Source of the DNA: Gracilariopsis chorda | Taxonomy: Eukaryota; Rhodophyta; Florideophyceae; Gracilariales; Gracilariaceae | Assembly (NCBI GenBank): GCA_003194525.1 | Contig: NBIV01000081.1 | Span: forward strand, 232,159-296,158 | Reading direction: 5' to 3' | DNA length: 64,000 nt | Shown: in pieces, positions 53,122-63,927 of the stretch | Layout of the letters: each line of letters starts with the position of its first letter | Numbering within the stretch: position 1 is the stretch's first letter | The notes under the pieces: model-generated | Seen by the model: the letters and a program-made list of their open reading frames with translations, nothing else | What the model was told of the DNA's origin: nothing | The model's database searches: none | Position numbers and translations under genes: made by a program

Positions 53122-54125
53122 CTATTTGGGCTGCTCTCTCGCCTCATCAATGCTCCTAGGGACCCAGCCGATGTCTCGAAAGTCTTTGGAGCCTGATTTA
53201 GCAACCATGCAGAAGGCCAGAGAAGCGTCCAAGTGTTCTTCATCGTCTTCCTCCATCTCTTTCTCGGCCTCGTCTCTTCGGAGGAAGGAGAAGTCGATGA
53301 GTTCTTTGATAGAGGGTAGTGATTCGTTTGCAGCCTTGAAGTGCATTTGTCCGCATTTGATAACCTTTGCTATGGAGGGGACATATATTATTAGTAGCGT
53401 GCATTGGCGTTGCATTCCAACGAAGTAACCAAGAACCGCACGGGGGAGAAAGTTCTTGTTTGCTACGGTTTCCGATCTGTAGATAGACGCATGCCCCTTT
53501 TGTCCGAACTTTAAAATATTTGTGAATTCGCGTCTTCGTCCGAACCAAACGGTAAAGGGAACCTTCATTCCTATGCATGAGTTTGGGAGACGGTTTCTTA
53601 TGTAATTGGAGTGCGAGATTGCTTCTTCCCATACTGTCAAAGGGAGTTGAGAAGCATACAAGAATGTACGTGCTGTCTTCCATAAGTCCTGGATGATCTT
53701 CTCAGCATCACTGTTGGATTGACTATCAATCTATGGTGTTAGAGTAAACTCCACCGCGCGTACGGTGGAGTGTACTCTAACACCAGACCACTCTGCAATG
53801 CCCATTTGGCGAAGTCATCCGATCTGTTCTTACCCGCCCCGTCAAGACGAACGCGGAAGATACGATTAGGCGCTATCTCGTTTTCCACCTGAGCCTTGTA
53901 CCACCTTATGGTCTGGACGAACTGTGGTTTTTCGTTCAAGAAGTAAAGTGAGCAAGCTCTAGTGTTGTCATCCAAGAGGACTTGAATATACTTCGATCCT
54001 TGTAGAGACGGAGGGTTAATAGGCCCTGTTAAGTTCATAAGGGTGAGCTTCAGGGTCTCGAGGCGACCGAGTCCGACCTTTGAAGTGGTGCGCGCCCAGC
54101 CCCGGCATCGATGCAAGGTGGACAA
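53122..54125 (-). pseudogene. copia-1 integrase, split by an inverted duplication
   Basis: The first half (53,739-54,125) reads LTGPINPPSLQGSKYIQVLLDD and RVRLDGAGKNRSDDF and ends EYTPPYA. In the family this is followed directly by a segment like SNSDAEKII. Here it runs into an inverted copy of itself (53,735-53,784) and a stop. The second half resumes near 53,715 (KTARTFLYASQLPLTVWEEA, YIRNRLPNSCIGMKVPF). The first catalytic region has NLTGP instead of DLxGP, so an active-site Asp is lost. Confidence 0.68.
53735..53784. repeat. 50-bp inverted duplication (22-nt arms, 6-nt loop)
   Basis: The arms 53,735-53,756 and 53,763-53,784 pair at 21 of 22 positions around the loop CGCGTA. One arm is native integrase sequence; the other is its reverse complement, inserted where normal coding should continue. 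Confidence 0.9.
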
Positions 54126-54325
54126 AAGATGTTTTGTACTTCAGGGTGTGAGAGATGCGGTACTCCATCGCATTGTTCCACCGTGGATAACAGCTTATCC
54201 TTTCCAGGATGTCTTATTTCCCATGCCAATCTTTAGCGGTGTTTCCCTGTAAGTGTAAGGGTGCGTTTGCTCGCAGGGGTGGCACGGGGTTAGAAAGTGG
54301 ATATAGTTCATCCGGTGTTGTAGAC

Positions 54326-54915
54326 CTATAGGAGTTCTTGTTGGGTTTTTGGGTCCCGGTTAGTAAATTCTCTGTTCTCAGGTGTACTGTTTAACTCTAT
54401 TTTCGCATTTCTCGACAACACGGATAATGAGATAAGGTTAGAGTCGAAGGAAGGCGTGTGTTTGGCGTGGAGTGTTATCCCACTTCCAAGTGGTGGTTTG
54501 ATTGTACCATGGCCAATTATTTCCGATACCTGGTCGCAGGTTTGTACCGTTTGATTCCTTGACGATTGATAGTCCCAAAACAAATATTTGTCTTTGATGA
54601 AGACATGTGTTGCCCCAGAGTCCAACCATTTTTGATCGTTCTCTTCGTGTGAAATTTTTGCGTAAGCAATTTCAACAAAGCCATGAGGGTTCTCGTCGTT
54701 CTGTTTATCGTTATCGCAGTTGTTACCGGTCCGTTGGTGGTTGTTTCGATTGTCGTTGTTCGAATTGTTGCGGGACTCCCAGTTCCTACTTGGTCTGTTA
54801 TTGCGATGTTGATCTCTTCCTTTAGACTGATTATTGTGCCGATTGGAGGATTGGTTATATTTACTGGACTTATTTCGTGACCATTACTCGGAGCTGATAT
54901 GACCGATGCGTCCAC
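54326..54915 (-). pseudogene. copia-1 protease region
   Basis: The retropepsin start WLDSGATHVFIKD is readable on the minus strand (about 54,600-54,630) with an intact DSGA catalytic motif, followed by SEIIGHGTI and LISLSVLSRNAKI. The preceding part (to 54,915) is Asn/Thr-rich low complexity in a shifted frame. Confidence 0.65.
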
Positions 54916-55739
54916 AGATCCAGCACTAGACCTTTGGTGTTCTTTCTTGAAAGTTGTTTGCGGTTTGTTCTAGACTTTTTAGCAGCAGAATAGGGGTGTG
55001 TTTGGATTTTCTTCGTGTCGCTAGAGGTGGGCTGTGTGGCGGCTGCGCGGTATGCTCGACGATTCATCTCCGAACGGACCAGTGAAACGACCTGATCATA
55101 CTCCATATTGTTGGCGTCAGCCATTAATGTGATTGCCATGAGAGAGTCTGGTATTGTTCGAAGTAGGGTGGCAGTTTTTTCTTGGTCAGTTAGAGGATCG
55201 CCAAGTCGCGCCAATTCCAGGAAATTATTTTTTCCATCTCGAGTTGGTGTTCTTGGATGTCGTCAACATCTTTGAACAGGAACGTACTTAGCTTTTGCCT
55301 GAAGTTCATTTTGGACTGAATATTGTCCTTCTTGTAGGTGGCTTCGAGTTTAGTCCACACTTCCACGCAGAGCAGAGCTCACGTTCCAATATGTCAGATA
55401 CGGCGACAATTGGCTGCGTACCCGAGTTCTGCACGATGAAAGATCGTGCCTTACGATCGGCGTCGTGATAACGACTGCGGGCTTGAGCAGTGCCATCTTC
55501 CGGTCGAGGTTCGGTAAATACAAACAGCGATTGATTTGAATGCATCAGATCTCGAACGTAGATGTGCCTAGTATAGTAGTTAGCGGAACCCTTGAGGCGA
55601 GGAAAACGCTTCGACTCTTGTTCTTTGTACACATCCATCGCGGAGTATTCTCTACGCTAGAGCGAACGTAGTGCTGGTTACCAGAAAATATCTTCGCCAG
55701 TCCCCTACTGGTTGAGGGATCCTTCTTCTTCAACTTCAA
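54870..55739 (-). pseudogene. copia-1 Gag (UBN2-like)
   Basis: Frames at 55,306-55,638 and 54,870-55,214 are collinear with the UBN2-type Gag of copia elements: an N-part KRFPRLKGSANYYT, then ARLGDPLTDQEKTATLLRTIPDSL and YDQVVSLVRSEMNRR. They are joined only after a frameshift near 55,220-55,310. An upstream start near 55,739 reads MKLKKKDPSTSRG. Confidence 0.6.
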
Positions 55740-56264
55740 TTGCCTACTTCAATAACAAATCTGTATGCAAGAATAATAATAGTAATGTTAGTTTGCTTCG
55801 CACGTCCCCTACGCATGAAGGAGGCCATTTTCTCTCGCTTAAAACGCACAGTACAGGCCTAAGTGGTGCGCAGCGGTTAGGTGTGCTCGGGTACTACACA
55901 CTGGGCGGCAAGGCCAACCCTCTATTCGGTGCCTTTCTACTATAACAAATCACGCCTTGAGCCTGAAGCAGTTCCCTATCAAAGGGGGGCCCGTTTAGAT
56001 ATGCCAGTGCAACTTCCCACCAACACACCACAACGCACTACAAAATCCTCCTGCAGGTGAAGCTGGAATTTCTTCTCCACGTACTTGATGTTTACGGTGG
56101 GGGGGAGGGTCGCTACGTACCTGTAGTTGTGAACACGGGAGGATCCAAGAGTACCTTTAAGCAAAAGGGACCCTCGACTGAAGTGACACGCAGTGTGTAG
56201 CAGTTGGGACCAACTTCCAAGGTCGATGGTTGGTCCGGAGGGCGAGCAGGAGCAAGCATGAAAG

Positions 56265-56580
56265 CACGAAGCACAGGGTGGCGCGAGGAGCAGGGTGAAT
56301 GGAGGCACAGGGTGTAACAAGGCGCAGGGCGGCGCAAGGCGCAGAGCGATCAAGGCACAGGGCGGCGCGAGGCGCAGTGTGGCTAAGGCGCAGGGTCCAG
56401 CGAGGGGCAGGGTGGCGCAAGACGCACGGTGGCCGAGGCGCAGAGTCAAGCAAGACGCAAGGCGGCCAAGGCACAGGGCGGAGCAAGACGCAGGTAAGCC
56501 CGAGGCGCAGGGTGGCCAAGGCAAATGGTCAAGCGAGGCGCAGGGCAACCCGAGGCACAGGGTGGCCAACGAGCAAAGTC
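56265..56580. repeat. GC-rich minisatellite, unit about 15 bp
   Basis: About twenty imperfect copies of a unit like AGGCGCAGGGTGGCC lie head to tail. On the other strand it reads as Ala/Leu/Pro/Cys-rich pseudo-protein in three frames, so ORFs crossing it are artefacts. It lies in the untranslated leader side of copia-1, between its 5' LTR and gag. Confidence 0.8.
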
Positions 56581-56652
56581 AGAAGATAGGACCGGCAGGG
56601 TGCGCTGCGCGGGTGGTGCAGTCGGATGGATCATGCAGCGATTGGTATCATA

Positions 56653-56784
56653 TGAAGATTGCGGCTTGAGCCCCCAAGAGTCAAGCGGAGTGCAACCGCC
56701 GGCCGCTACTTTATTATGCCAGCTGTTCGGCAACTTTTGGGCACTATGGGCTGTCAGAATGAACGGTTAGAAATATGTCATTCA
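56653..56784 (-). repeat. copia-1 5' LTR (putative)
   Basis: The 132-bp partner of 51,214-51,345, in the same orientation, with TGAAGATTGCGG and GTCATTCA ends. Confidence 0.55.
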
Positions 56785-57716
56785 AGTTTGAGTGAATTCA
56801 GTGTGGCCGTTAATAAGAACGATCCGCAGAGTGCTTAATCTATATTTATAGATATTGAACAAATAAGCTGATCTTTCTCACTCTACTCAGAGTGCAAAAG
56901 GCGGAAAGAGGTATAAAAAACTCTAAATTGCTGCAGGAGGTTATCAGGTCATTTTAAGAAAGTCATTAAAACTGAACAAGTACCTTATAATCTAATTAAA
57001 AGCACTATTCTCAAGTCTCTAACGATTGAACATGCTTACTCTTCGAAAGTTGATGGGCCTTGACGCGTTGCTATTTGTAACTTTATAATAATTGTTTTGT
57101 TAGATCCCAATGCATGTGCTTTTCATTTGTGTCCTTGCAAATATAACTTGGTTGTTCTACTTATATTTTGTTATTAATATTGCTGGAGAAGCCATGCGTT
57201 TTTACTTGAGAGTTGCTTCAGAGCTAATTCTGTGTCCTTATTATATGATGTTTCTGACTGGGGTAAGATGTGGCTTTTTGTTTTTGTATTATCTGCTGTT
57301 TGGTGTTGCCTGCTTTAAGCGGAAAGGTCTCTTCCTTCAATCTTGTAGATATTCTGCAAACGGCTTACCAAACGCAAAGCATTATCGTGGGAGGCCCTAA
57401 CACGAAAGATAAACGTTAAAGGCATAACTTTACATTTGTGTGACAATGTCAGCTAGACGACGAATAACATTTTTGTCGTCGAAGACATTAGTTTTGAATT
57501 CATAATGTTTTTACAGGTATGCGCTTCACTTTTGCGTGAAGCCCAATCAGTATACAGTGCGCGAAACGATAATAAATACACCCTACTCTGCTTTCTTTCC
57601 TGCCACCTACTAGACCATGCTAGCACTCCCAACCAGAAACGTAGGTAGTGAATAGGTAGATATAAAAACCCCCGGTCGCCTGTCGAACACGTACACCTGA
57701 TCTGTACTTATAGCTA
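56785..57716. other. Gene-free A/T-rich stretch
   Basis: It starts with about 130 bp that recur in diverged form at 44,140-44,270. The rest is A/T-rich. A hydrophobic 96-codon frame at 57,110-57,400 is judged compositional and is not called. Confidence 0.4.
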
Positions 57717-58947
57717 CGAAACAGTTATAAATACACGAAAAAACAATAAATAAACTTTACTTTACGTGCATCTACGCATAGCTCAGTACTTAGTAGCACC
57801 TCCCTTCTTATCCATAACAGCAAGGAGCCTTCTCAATATAGACCTGTACAGCTGTTGAAGGTAATCTCCAGCTACATCGTCCCATACAGCAGTTATAGCG
57901 TCGTTCAGATCAGTTACATTATTGTACTGCTTTCCACGTGCATTAACACGCCTGGCCATAAGTCTCCACACATTTTCAATAATGTTCAAATCCGGGGACT
58001 TTGCAGGCCACGGTAGAACGCGTATATTCTTGGTACGTAGCCAGTTCCTTGTGTAGATAGAGGTATGTATGGAAGCATTATCCTGTTGAAAGTGCCAAGG
58101 CCGTTCTTAGCTGAAAACAACACCTAGCCATGGTAGTAGATTAGACTTTTGTCCCTCACAGTACTTTGTAGGATTCTGATTTCCAGTAATAAAAACCAAA
58201 GGACAGACTCCATAGAAAGATATTTCTCCCCATATCATGACCAAATCTCCTCCATTTTGACGCTTAGAAAATCGTTGAGGTTCCTTCCAAAGATCATGCC
58301 AATAGTATGCAAATCCATCCGGTCCATCTATATTAAACTTCTTCTCATCGCTGGAAATTACCTTGCACCAGAAATAGTCTCCACGAGATATATTACGACG
58401 TGCGTATTCTATGCGTGCAGTTTTAAGCTTCTGAGTCATTAGTGGACTGGGCTCCATTTTGCAATATTGAAGATGTTCACATTGAGATAGTAATTGCTAA
58501 ACTCTTCGCACCTTGATGGGTAAACTAAGCGAAAATTTTAGTTGAGAAGCAAATTGAATGCTTTTGGAAGTTTCCTTTAGTAGAGTTCTCTTCTGTTGTA
58601 CTGATATCTTGGAATTTTTACTGATGTTTTCATGCGGTTAAGATGTTTGTTTGTGTCTCAGTTCTTATTGTACTGCTCCTAAAGAGCGGTTGATAGTGTC
58701 AGCAATTTGTCGAAGAGACATTATTTCATGTCTCAGGGCATGAATCTGGCCGAGTTTGAACTCAGAAAGATGAGGGCCTTTAGCCATGTTTGTTTTGGCA
58801 AAAGACTTGGCTAAAGTCGTCAAGATGTGGCAAAGAACTGTTTATTTGATGGTGGTAAGTATGTAGAGAACGGCTAAGTGGTTTGAATATGGCGCGGTTT
58901 TTGTGGAAGTGTATTTATTTTTGTTTCGTGTATTTATCACTGTTTCG
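57717..58947 (-). mobile_element. Tc1/mariner element with TIRs and TA target
   Basis: 1,231 bp, bounded by inverted repeats starting CGAAACAGTTATAAATACAC (left, 57,717 on) and its complement (right, 58,921-58,947), with about one mismatch in 24. TA dinucleotides flank both ends (57,715-57,716 and 58,948-58,949), as expected for this superfamily. It carries one transposase reading frame. Confidence 0.82.
57783..58787 (-). pseudogene. Tc1-type DD34E transposase with four in-frame stops
   Basis: A single frame runs from ATG 58787 (MAKGPHLSEFKLGQIHALRH, an N-terminal helix-turn-helix) to the KGGATKY end at 57,783, with no frameshift. Stops: TAA 58,665, TAA 58,638, TAG 58,497, TAA 58,107. Catalytic residues are intact: SSDEKKFNIDGPDG, FQQDNASIHTS and SPDLNIIENVW, with 34 residues between the second Asp and the Glu. 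The decay is by substitution only. Confidence 0.85.
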
Positions 58948-61900
58948 TAGGGTGTAGAGAAGTTTTTTATATTGGTAAAGTGACATTCTGCCTGGTGCAA
59001 AGTTGTGAGTTACAGGGTTGGTTTAGGAGTAAATAGCCTCTACATTTACTAAGGCTACATGGCCACAAACGGAGAGAAAGACGCAAAGTCTTTAAGAGTG
59101 CTGCGTGTATATAATGTTGTTTCGCGGACTGTAAAGGATAAAAGATTTACTGCGTGGCAAATCGTTAGTGGCCAGCCGGGCAAAGCCACGGCAAATCTTT
59201 TTTACTGTACCTCCGGGTAACCCTTTATCCCCGTATCGTCAGTTTTGCTCTCCACCACCGCCGCCGCCGCCGGCAGCTACTGCCCACGACTAACGGCACC
59301 CTCGTGGCTATCACGACTATATAACGTGCGCCGTCACCTCTGTGGCGATATCCCATGTTAACGACCACACGCGAAGAGCCCTCCCAGGATTGCCACAGCC
59401 TTGAAGGCACGGGCATCGTGATCATGTCTTTCCCAGAGGGTTACACAACATCTCGCAGTGGACAAGGCTCGTTCATGTCACTTTGCAGTTCAAATGTACA
59501 CTTTTTGTGTCGATGTTTGGGGGTGATGGAAGTGCAAGCGAGCTGATCTTCAGTTGGTAGCATCTTGTGGAGTCAGTTCGAGATAGAATGGCGAAACGCG
59601 ATGCTACCAATTGAACATCAGAAGCATTATTTTGAGGGTGCAAACCTGAGAAACGCATTGCGTTCACGCCTGTCCCATTACCCTTCAAGCTTCGTGTTAA
59701 GGACGGTTGTCTGCATACCCTCTAGTTGCGCTTTGCATCTACTTCGCTTCAGATTGGTACAACTTCCACACTTTTACGTTCAGGTAATCGTTCTGGACCG
59801 CACTATGTTGCCTGCGATACTTGTAACTATATACTGCGCATTTTGGCCTCCTAATCCCGTACGGGTGTGCAGTTTGCGATGTATATTACTAACTCAGATT
59901 AACTTTACGTCGAGTTCCTGCTCCCACAGCAACTAAAGGTGAAGATCAATGGTACAGGTAGTTCAAATGTCTGTTATGATCGATATCTAGCGAAACTTGT
60001 CGCTTTCTGACTTACCTTTATTCACTGGCCCTGTCTCATTATTCTTACAGCAGGAATGTTTTGGAAGGAGCTTCAGGGCGAACGAAACATTTTCTCACTA
60101 TGCAGAAGAAAGGCGTCAAAACTTGCAACAGGCTGTAATCGGCAGGCCCGCGACACTTTCCTTCTCGAGATACTTCTCGAGCACATGTTGATTTGCATCG
60201 CAGGTAAGGACGAGACGATGAAACATATAGCGAGCTACACTACCTATTGAATTCCTCACGTTTATTCGGTGTCAGGCTACAGTTTAAAGGAAGTTCACGT
60301 CAACGTAGATATGTGTCGCTGAACATTCAGCGCTTATATCTTGTTGGTCCCTTAGCAGATCTCTACCTCCGAATGAAAAAAGACGTGTGACTGATCTGAG
60401 TGGAAAGAGGAGTGCAAGGTAGAATGAGGAGAACAAGGTCCTACACCGGGCGTGTGATTGCCCCAAGGCAAACACGGGATGACGCAGAGGAAACAACTCG
60501 CGAGAGTCGAACTGCAGTGGAAGTCCTGCGATTCAGCAATGTGTGTAGGGTGGCTATGTCCTTCTTGTATTTCTATGAATGAACGATACATGCCAACTCA
60601 AGAAAAGCCGTCTGCGTGCTGGAGTATGGTGGTGGTGGAAAGCTTTGCTGGGTGAAGTGGACACATTGTATGTGTATGCCAAAGGATTCAACAGTGGCAG
60701 TGGTTGCTGCACTGGAAAACTGGTAACCCTCAGCTGGGCAAAAATGGACGTGACGGTTGAACGATCGTTGAACAAAAGATGGGCGCGATTACCATGCCAA
60801 GACTTGACGTTTTTGAAAACCTACACACGGTGATGGTTATATTTCCAAACCTGTGTGGGGCGCAGCAGAGGACACGCCATTCCAGTGGTTAACGATCATT
60901 GTCGGGCCTTTCGTAAAGTTGCTGTCAAGTCCGGTGTGTTGGTTGGGGTAGGTCGAAAGGATACACTCTAAAAGAAGCGCAAGTACAAGAGCACGGCGTA
61001 CAACTTGGTCTGGACTTGACGCCATGCATAACTATGTTCTGCTTATTCGAATCTGTATGTGGAACTGCATTCAAGGTCGCAGAGCTGCAAGGGAGAGCGG
61101 CCGCTCGACGGACCAACATAGTGGAACCGGAAGGTTTGGGTGTGGGAGACGGCCGGCGAAACATGGCGTGCAGGCCGCAAGAGGCAAGGGCAGAGGGCTT
61201 GTGCTGGGCAGCTTGTGAATGCACAGTGCTCGTACTGATTGGTAGCGGATTCGTTGGCGTGTACGAAGGTACCGTTGGTAGGGTTATCTGCTAAAGGGTT
61301 AGAGGTTAGACTGCTACCACGGGTATTCTGTTGTACGAAGGAAAGCTGCAGTATTGCTCGCCATGAAACGGCGCGGATAGTTATAAGTGTCGCAAGAGAA
61401 GACTGACTGATTAGTGCGAACGAGACTAACGACTTTAGATACACCGTGCGGAGATTAAAACCGCGATTGTGCAGATGGCTTGAGGCGCGATGGCAAGGGT
61501 AACGAGGTTAACGACGCGTCAGCAGGCTGCACGTCGAAACGTTTTGCGTGTTGCAAACGAACGGTCTCGCGGGCGTGACAGGCGTGGCTAAAGAAGTCAA
61601 AGTTACAGCGTGTAAGTTGTGCCGGGAGAATACGGACGCGGAGTGCTCGGTGGCAGAGGGAAGTGCGCGGAGGAGGGCTAAGCAGCTTGTATGTAACAGC
61701 GAAGGTGGGGAGGCTGTCCTGAGACCAGGTGTTGAAGTCAACATTACGCTGTAGAGCAGGGCCATAACGGCGCAACGCTTGAAAGACTTGAACAAAGCAC
61801 GCAACGTGGAACAACAGCAGAGCTTATGGACACGGAGCAAATAATCTTCGAAAACGGTGAGATTCAGCACGATGGCGTATTTCACGCACCTACTGTGGCT

Positions 61901-62186
61901 CTGGGTACCAATTCCAGTGGGTTGAGACAACCTGCCAGCGAAGCCTCGCAACTAGCTCCCATTCGTATATTCGCTTCCCCACTCCACTGTCACTCGAAGC
62001 ATTCCCCCCCCGAAGCCTTGCCCCCCGACCTTGCCTCTTCGGACCGCATTTATAGCGGCTTCCCTTACCTTCCCTGCCTTCGCTTCGCTCCCTCTCAACC
62101 TCGCCCTTGCCCTCCACTCGCCCGCTGATTTTGATATCCATAAGTTTAGCTTGCTCCCGTCTTCAGCAGTACCCTACTCTTTCGAA
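58948..62186. other. Gene-free stretch before the right-hand gene
   Basis: About 3.2 kb without a supportable gene. A CCG repeat lies at about 59,255-59,275. The last few hundred bases are C/T-rich (61,980-62,140), plausible as promoter and 5' UTR of the next gene. The short ORFs on both strands overlap one another and have no domains. Confidence 0.45.
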
Positions 62187-63659
62187 ATGAACCCCCCCAC
62201 TAAGCCCACCCAGAAGAAGCGCGTTCGCTTTCAGCTGCCCGACGAAACCCCCGGCCAAACCCCTCAACCGCCCTCAATTCTTCGCCCGCCGCCCTCAAAC
62301 GTCTCCCCGGCGCATGATGCGATCGGCGCTCAACCGCAACTAAAGCATTATTCGTCCTTGCCCACGTCTACGTACTATGCACACCCCAAGAGACATACCA
62401 AACGCGAACTGCTTCGCGGAATGGAGGCGCTTCACAGCATACGAGGTTACTTGCGTCAATTGTGCAATCTAGAGAACACTGCCCACAGCCGAAGGGTCTT
62501 GCGTCCGCTCTCGACACAAACACTGCAGACCCTTTTGAAGGATGCCCCGACGCAAGTCTCCCGCGAGTTGAAGTTAGTGCGTTCGATTGTTGAACCGACG
62601 AAACGACACCCCCATGAGTATCTCAGCACCGTGTCCATAGAATCCGATTGGGAAAGATGCGTAAGGCAGGCCTTCAAGTGGCGTGAACGAAGAGAGGCTG
62701 ACTACCATCTTCACCATTTCGTCGCCCATCAGCTTCGTATGCCATTGGCCCAAATCCAGAGCTGCGGCGACAAGAAACGATACTTGTACGAAGTGGATGC
62801 CTTTCGGCTGCGTATGGACACATTCTCCCTCGTGCGCACCGGCGCTCGCAATTCCGCACCGAACAGTCCAGCTAGGCAAAGCATACCGCAGCGAGAATCG
62901 CGAACAGATCCGATTCGGTCTGGAGTGCCACCAGCGGTGCTGATGAGTATGTTGGAACTACCAAGTGCCATTGCCCCTGATTCCGGTCCAGTCGCAGAAA
63001 AGCAGCGCCCGTCTGAGAGGAAATCGGGCGCCAAGAAAAATTCCCCCTATGTGACAGCAAGGGAATCGCCGTATTCGAATACACGCCAGTCTCCGTACAC
63101 GAATACTCGCCAGTCCCCGTACACGAATACCCAGCAATCTCCTTACACGAACACACGCCACTCGCCATATATCGCAACCGCTACATCGCCGTATGCAAAC
63201 ACGGCTGCCTCACCGTTCGGCACTCCATCTCATTCGCCGTACGCGCCCGTGCAATCGAGCATCCCTCCCATGACGCTCCCGCACCACTCGGCCCCGTATC
63301 CGTACCCGATGTACCAACCGTCCGTATTCGTGTACGGACCGACAGGCTACGCACCAACGTACCCTTATCCGTATTCTATGGGGATGCCCACAAATCCCGT
63401 TGCGCCATCTGGAATGTCGGCGTCACCTGCAGTGCCGCCTCTGCAGCCCCCAGTATCCGGTCCAAATCCTGCTGTGCCGAGTACATCCAGAGGGGCTGCT
63501 TTTGCAGCAACTGCTTCGAATCCGCCTGTCACAAGACCAGACCTACAGACGGCCGTTTTATGGAGGACACATACAATACTATCCGTTCACGCCACCACCA
63601 CCGCCCCCGGAAGCAACTCAACCTGGTACTACTACACAGCCGTAGCTCAAGACCAATAA
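62187..63659 (+). CDS. 490-residue protein with octapeptide repeats and an RVxF motif
   Basis: The start chosen is ATG 62187; the frame is open further upstream but without ATG. Order: a PP1-docking-type motif RVRF (12-15), a Pro-rich stretch, a helical region (about 70-215), then nine octapeptides of the type SPYTNTRQ (residues 286-357, DNA 63,042-63,257), and a Pro/Tyr/Gly-rich tail. Each repeat offers a Ser-Pro site, loosely recalling the RNA polymerase II tail, but the protein family is not recognised. Near 63,540 the next frame gives a better-looking tail (YGGHIQYYPF, then P6) ending at 63,645, so a 1-bp error or allele is possible. AATAAA overlaps the stop codon. Confidence 0.65.
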   Translation: MNPPTKPTQKKRVRFQLPDETPGQTPQPPSILRPPPSNVSPAHDAIGAQPQLKHYSSLPTSTYYAHPKRHTKRELLRGMEALHSIRGYLRQLCNLENTAHSRRVLRPLSTQTLQTLLKDAPTQVSRELKLVRSIVEPTKRHPHEYLSTVSIESDWERCVRQAFKWRERREADYHLHHFVAHQLRMPLAQIQSCGDKKRYLYEVDAFRLRMDTFSLVRTGARNSAPNSPARQSIPQRESRTDPIRSGVPPAVLMSMLELPSAIAPDSGPVAEKQRPSERKSGAKKNSPYVTARESPYSNTRQSPYTNTRQSPYTNTQQSPYTNTRHSPYIATATSPYANTAASPFGTPSHSPYAPVQSSIPPMTLPHHSAPYPYPMYQPSVFVYGPTGYAPTYPYPYSMGMPTNPVAPSGMSASPAVPPLQPPVSGPNPAVPSTSRGAAFAATASNPPVTRPDLQTAVLWRTHTILSVHATTTAPGSNSTWYYYTAVAQDQ

Positions 63660-63927
63660 ACGCTTCATTTTCCTAGGTATAGACACATACGGATATCCCA
63701 CTTCCTCAACCACTTTGCACCAACGGTATCATTGAGTATTACCTTTGGTAAGTAGTGCAGTAGCAGACGAACCTTTGTCGATGGACGTCGGATCGGCAAG
63801 AAACGATCGGCTAGAAGCGTTGAGCACGGGGTTATGACTCAAAAACTTACGAGGAAGGATCACGTGTGACTCGAAAACAGTAGCCGTATAAGTATTTTGC
63901 ACTCCAGGTGTGCAGTTGTCCCGGCAT

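Larger units (their letters stand above)
51214..56784 (-). mobile_element. copia-1: Ty1/copia-type element with 132-bp LTRs
   Basis: Gag, protease, integrase and reverse transcriptase/RNase H are all present in copia order on the minus strand between two 132-bp direct repeats (51,214-51,345 and 56,653-56,784). On the sense strand a purine-rich GAGGGGCGG precedes the 3' repeat. No target duplication and no clear primer-binding site were found, so the LTR assignment is probable, not proven. Frames shift several times; only the polymerase part is long and open. Confidence 0.65.

Noticed and set aside
55979..56569. 196-codon Cys/Leu/Pro-rich minus-strand frame
   Set aside because: It is the minisatellite read on the other strand; several frames give equally repetitive pseudo-proteins.
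57110..57400. Hydrophobic 96-codon frame resembling a membrane protein
   Set aside because: A/T-rich intergenic sequence biased to Phe/Leu/Tyr codons; no start context, homology or neighbours support it.
61826..62128. 100-codon frame just upstream of the octapeptide gene
   Set aside because: Ser/Pro/Cys-rich, reads through the pyrimidine-rich leader, no domain; more likely promoter or 5' UTR of the gene at 62,187.
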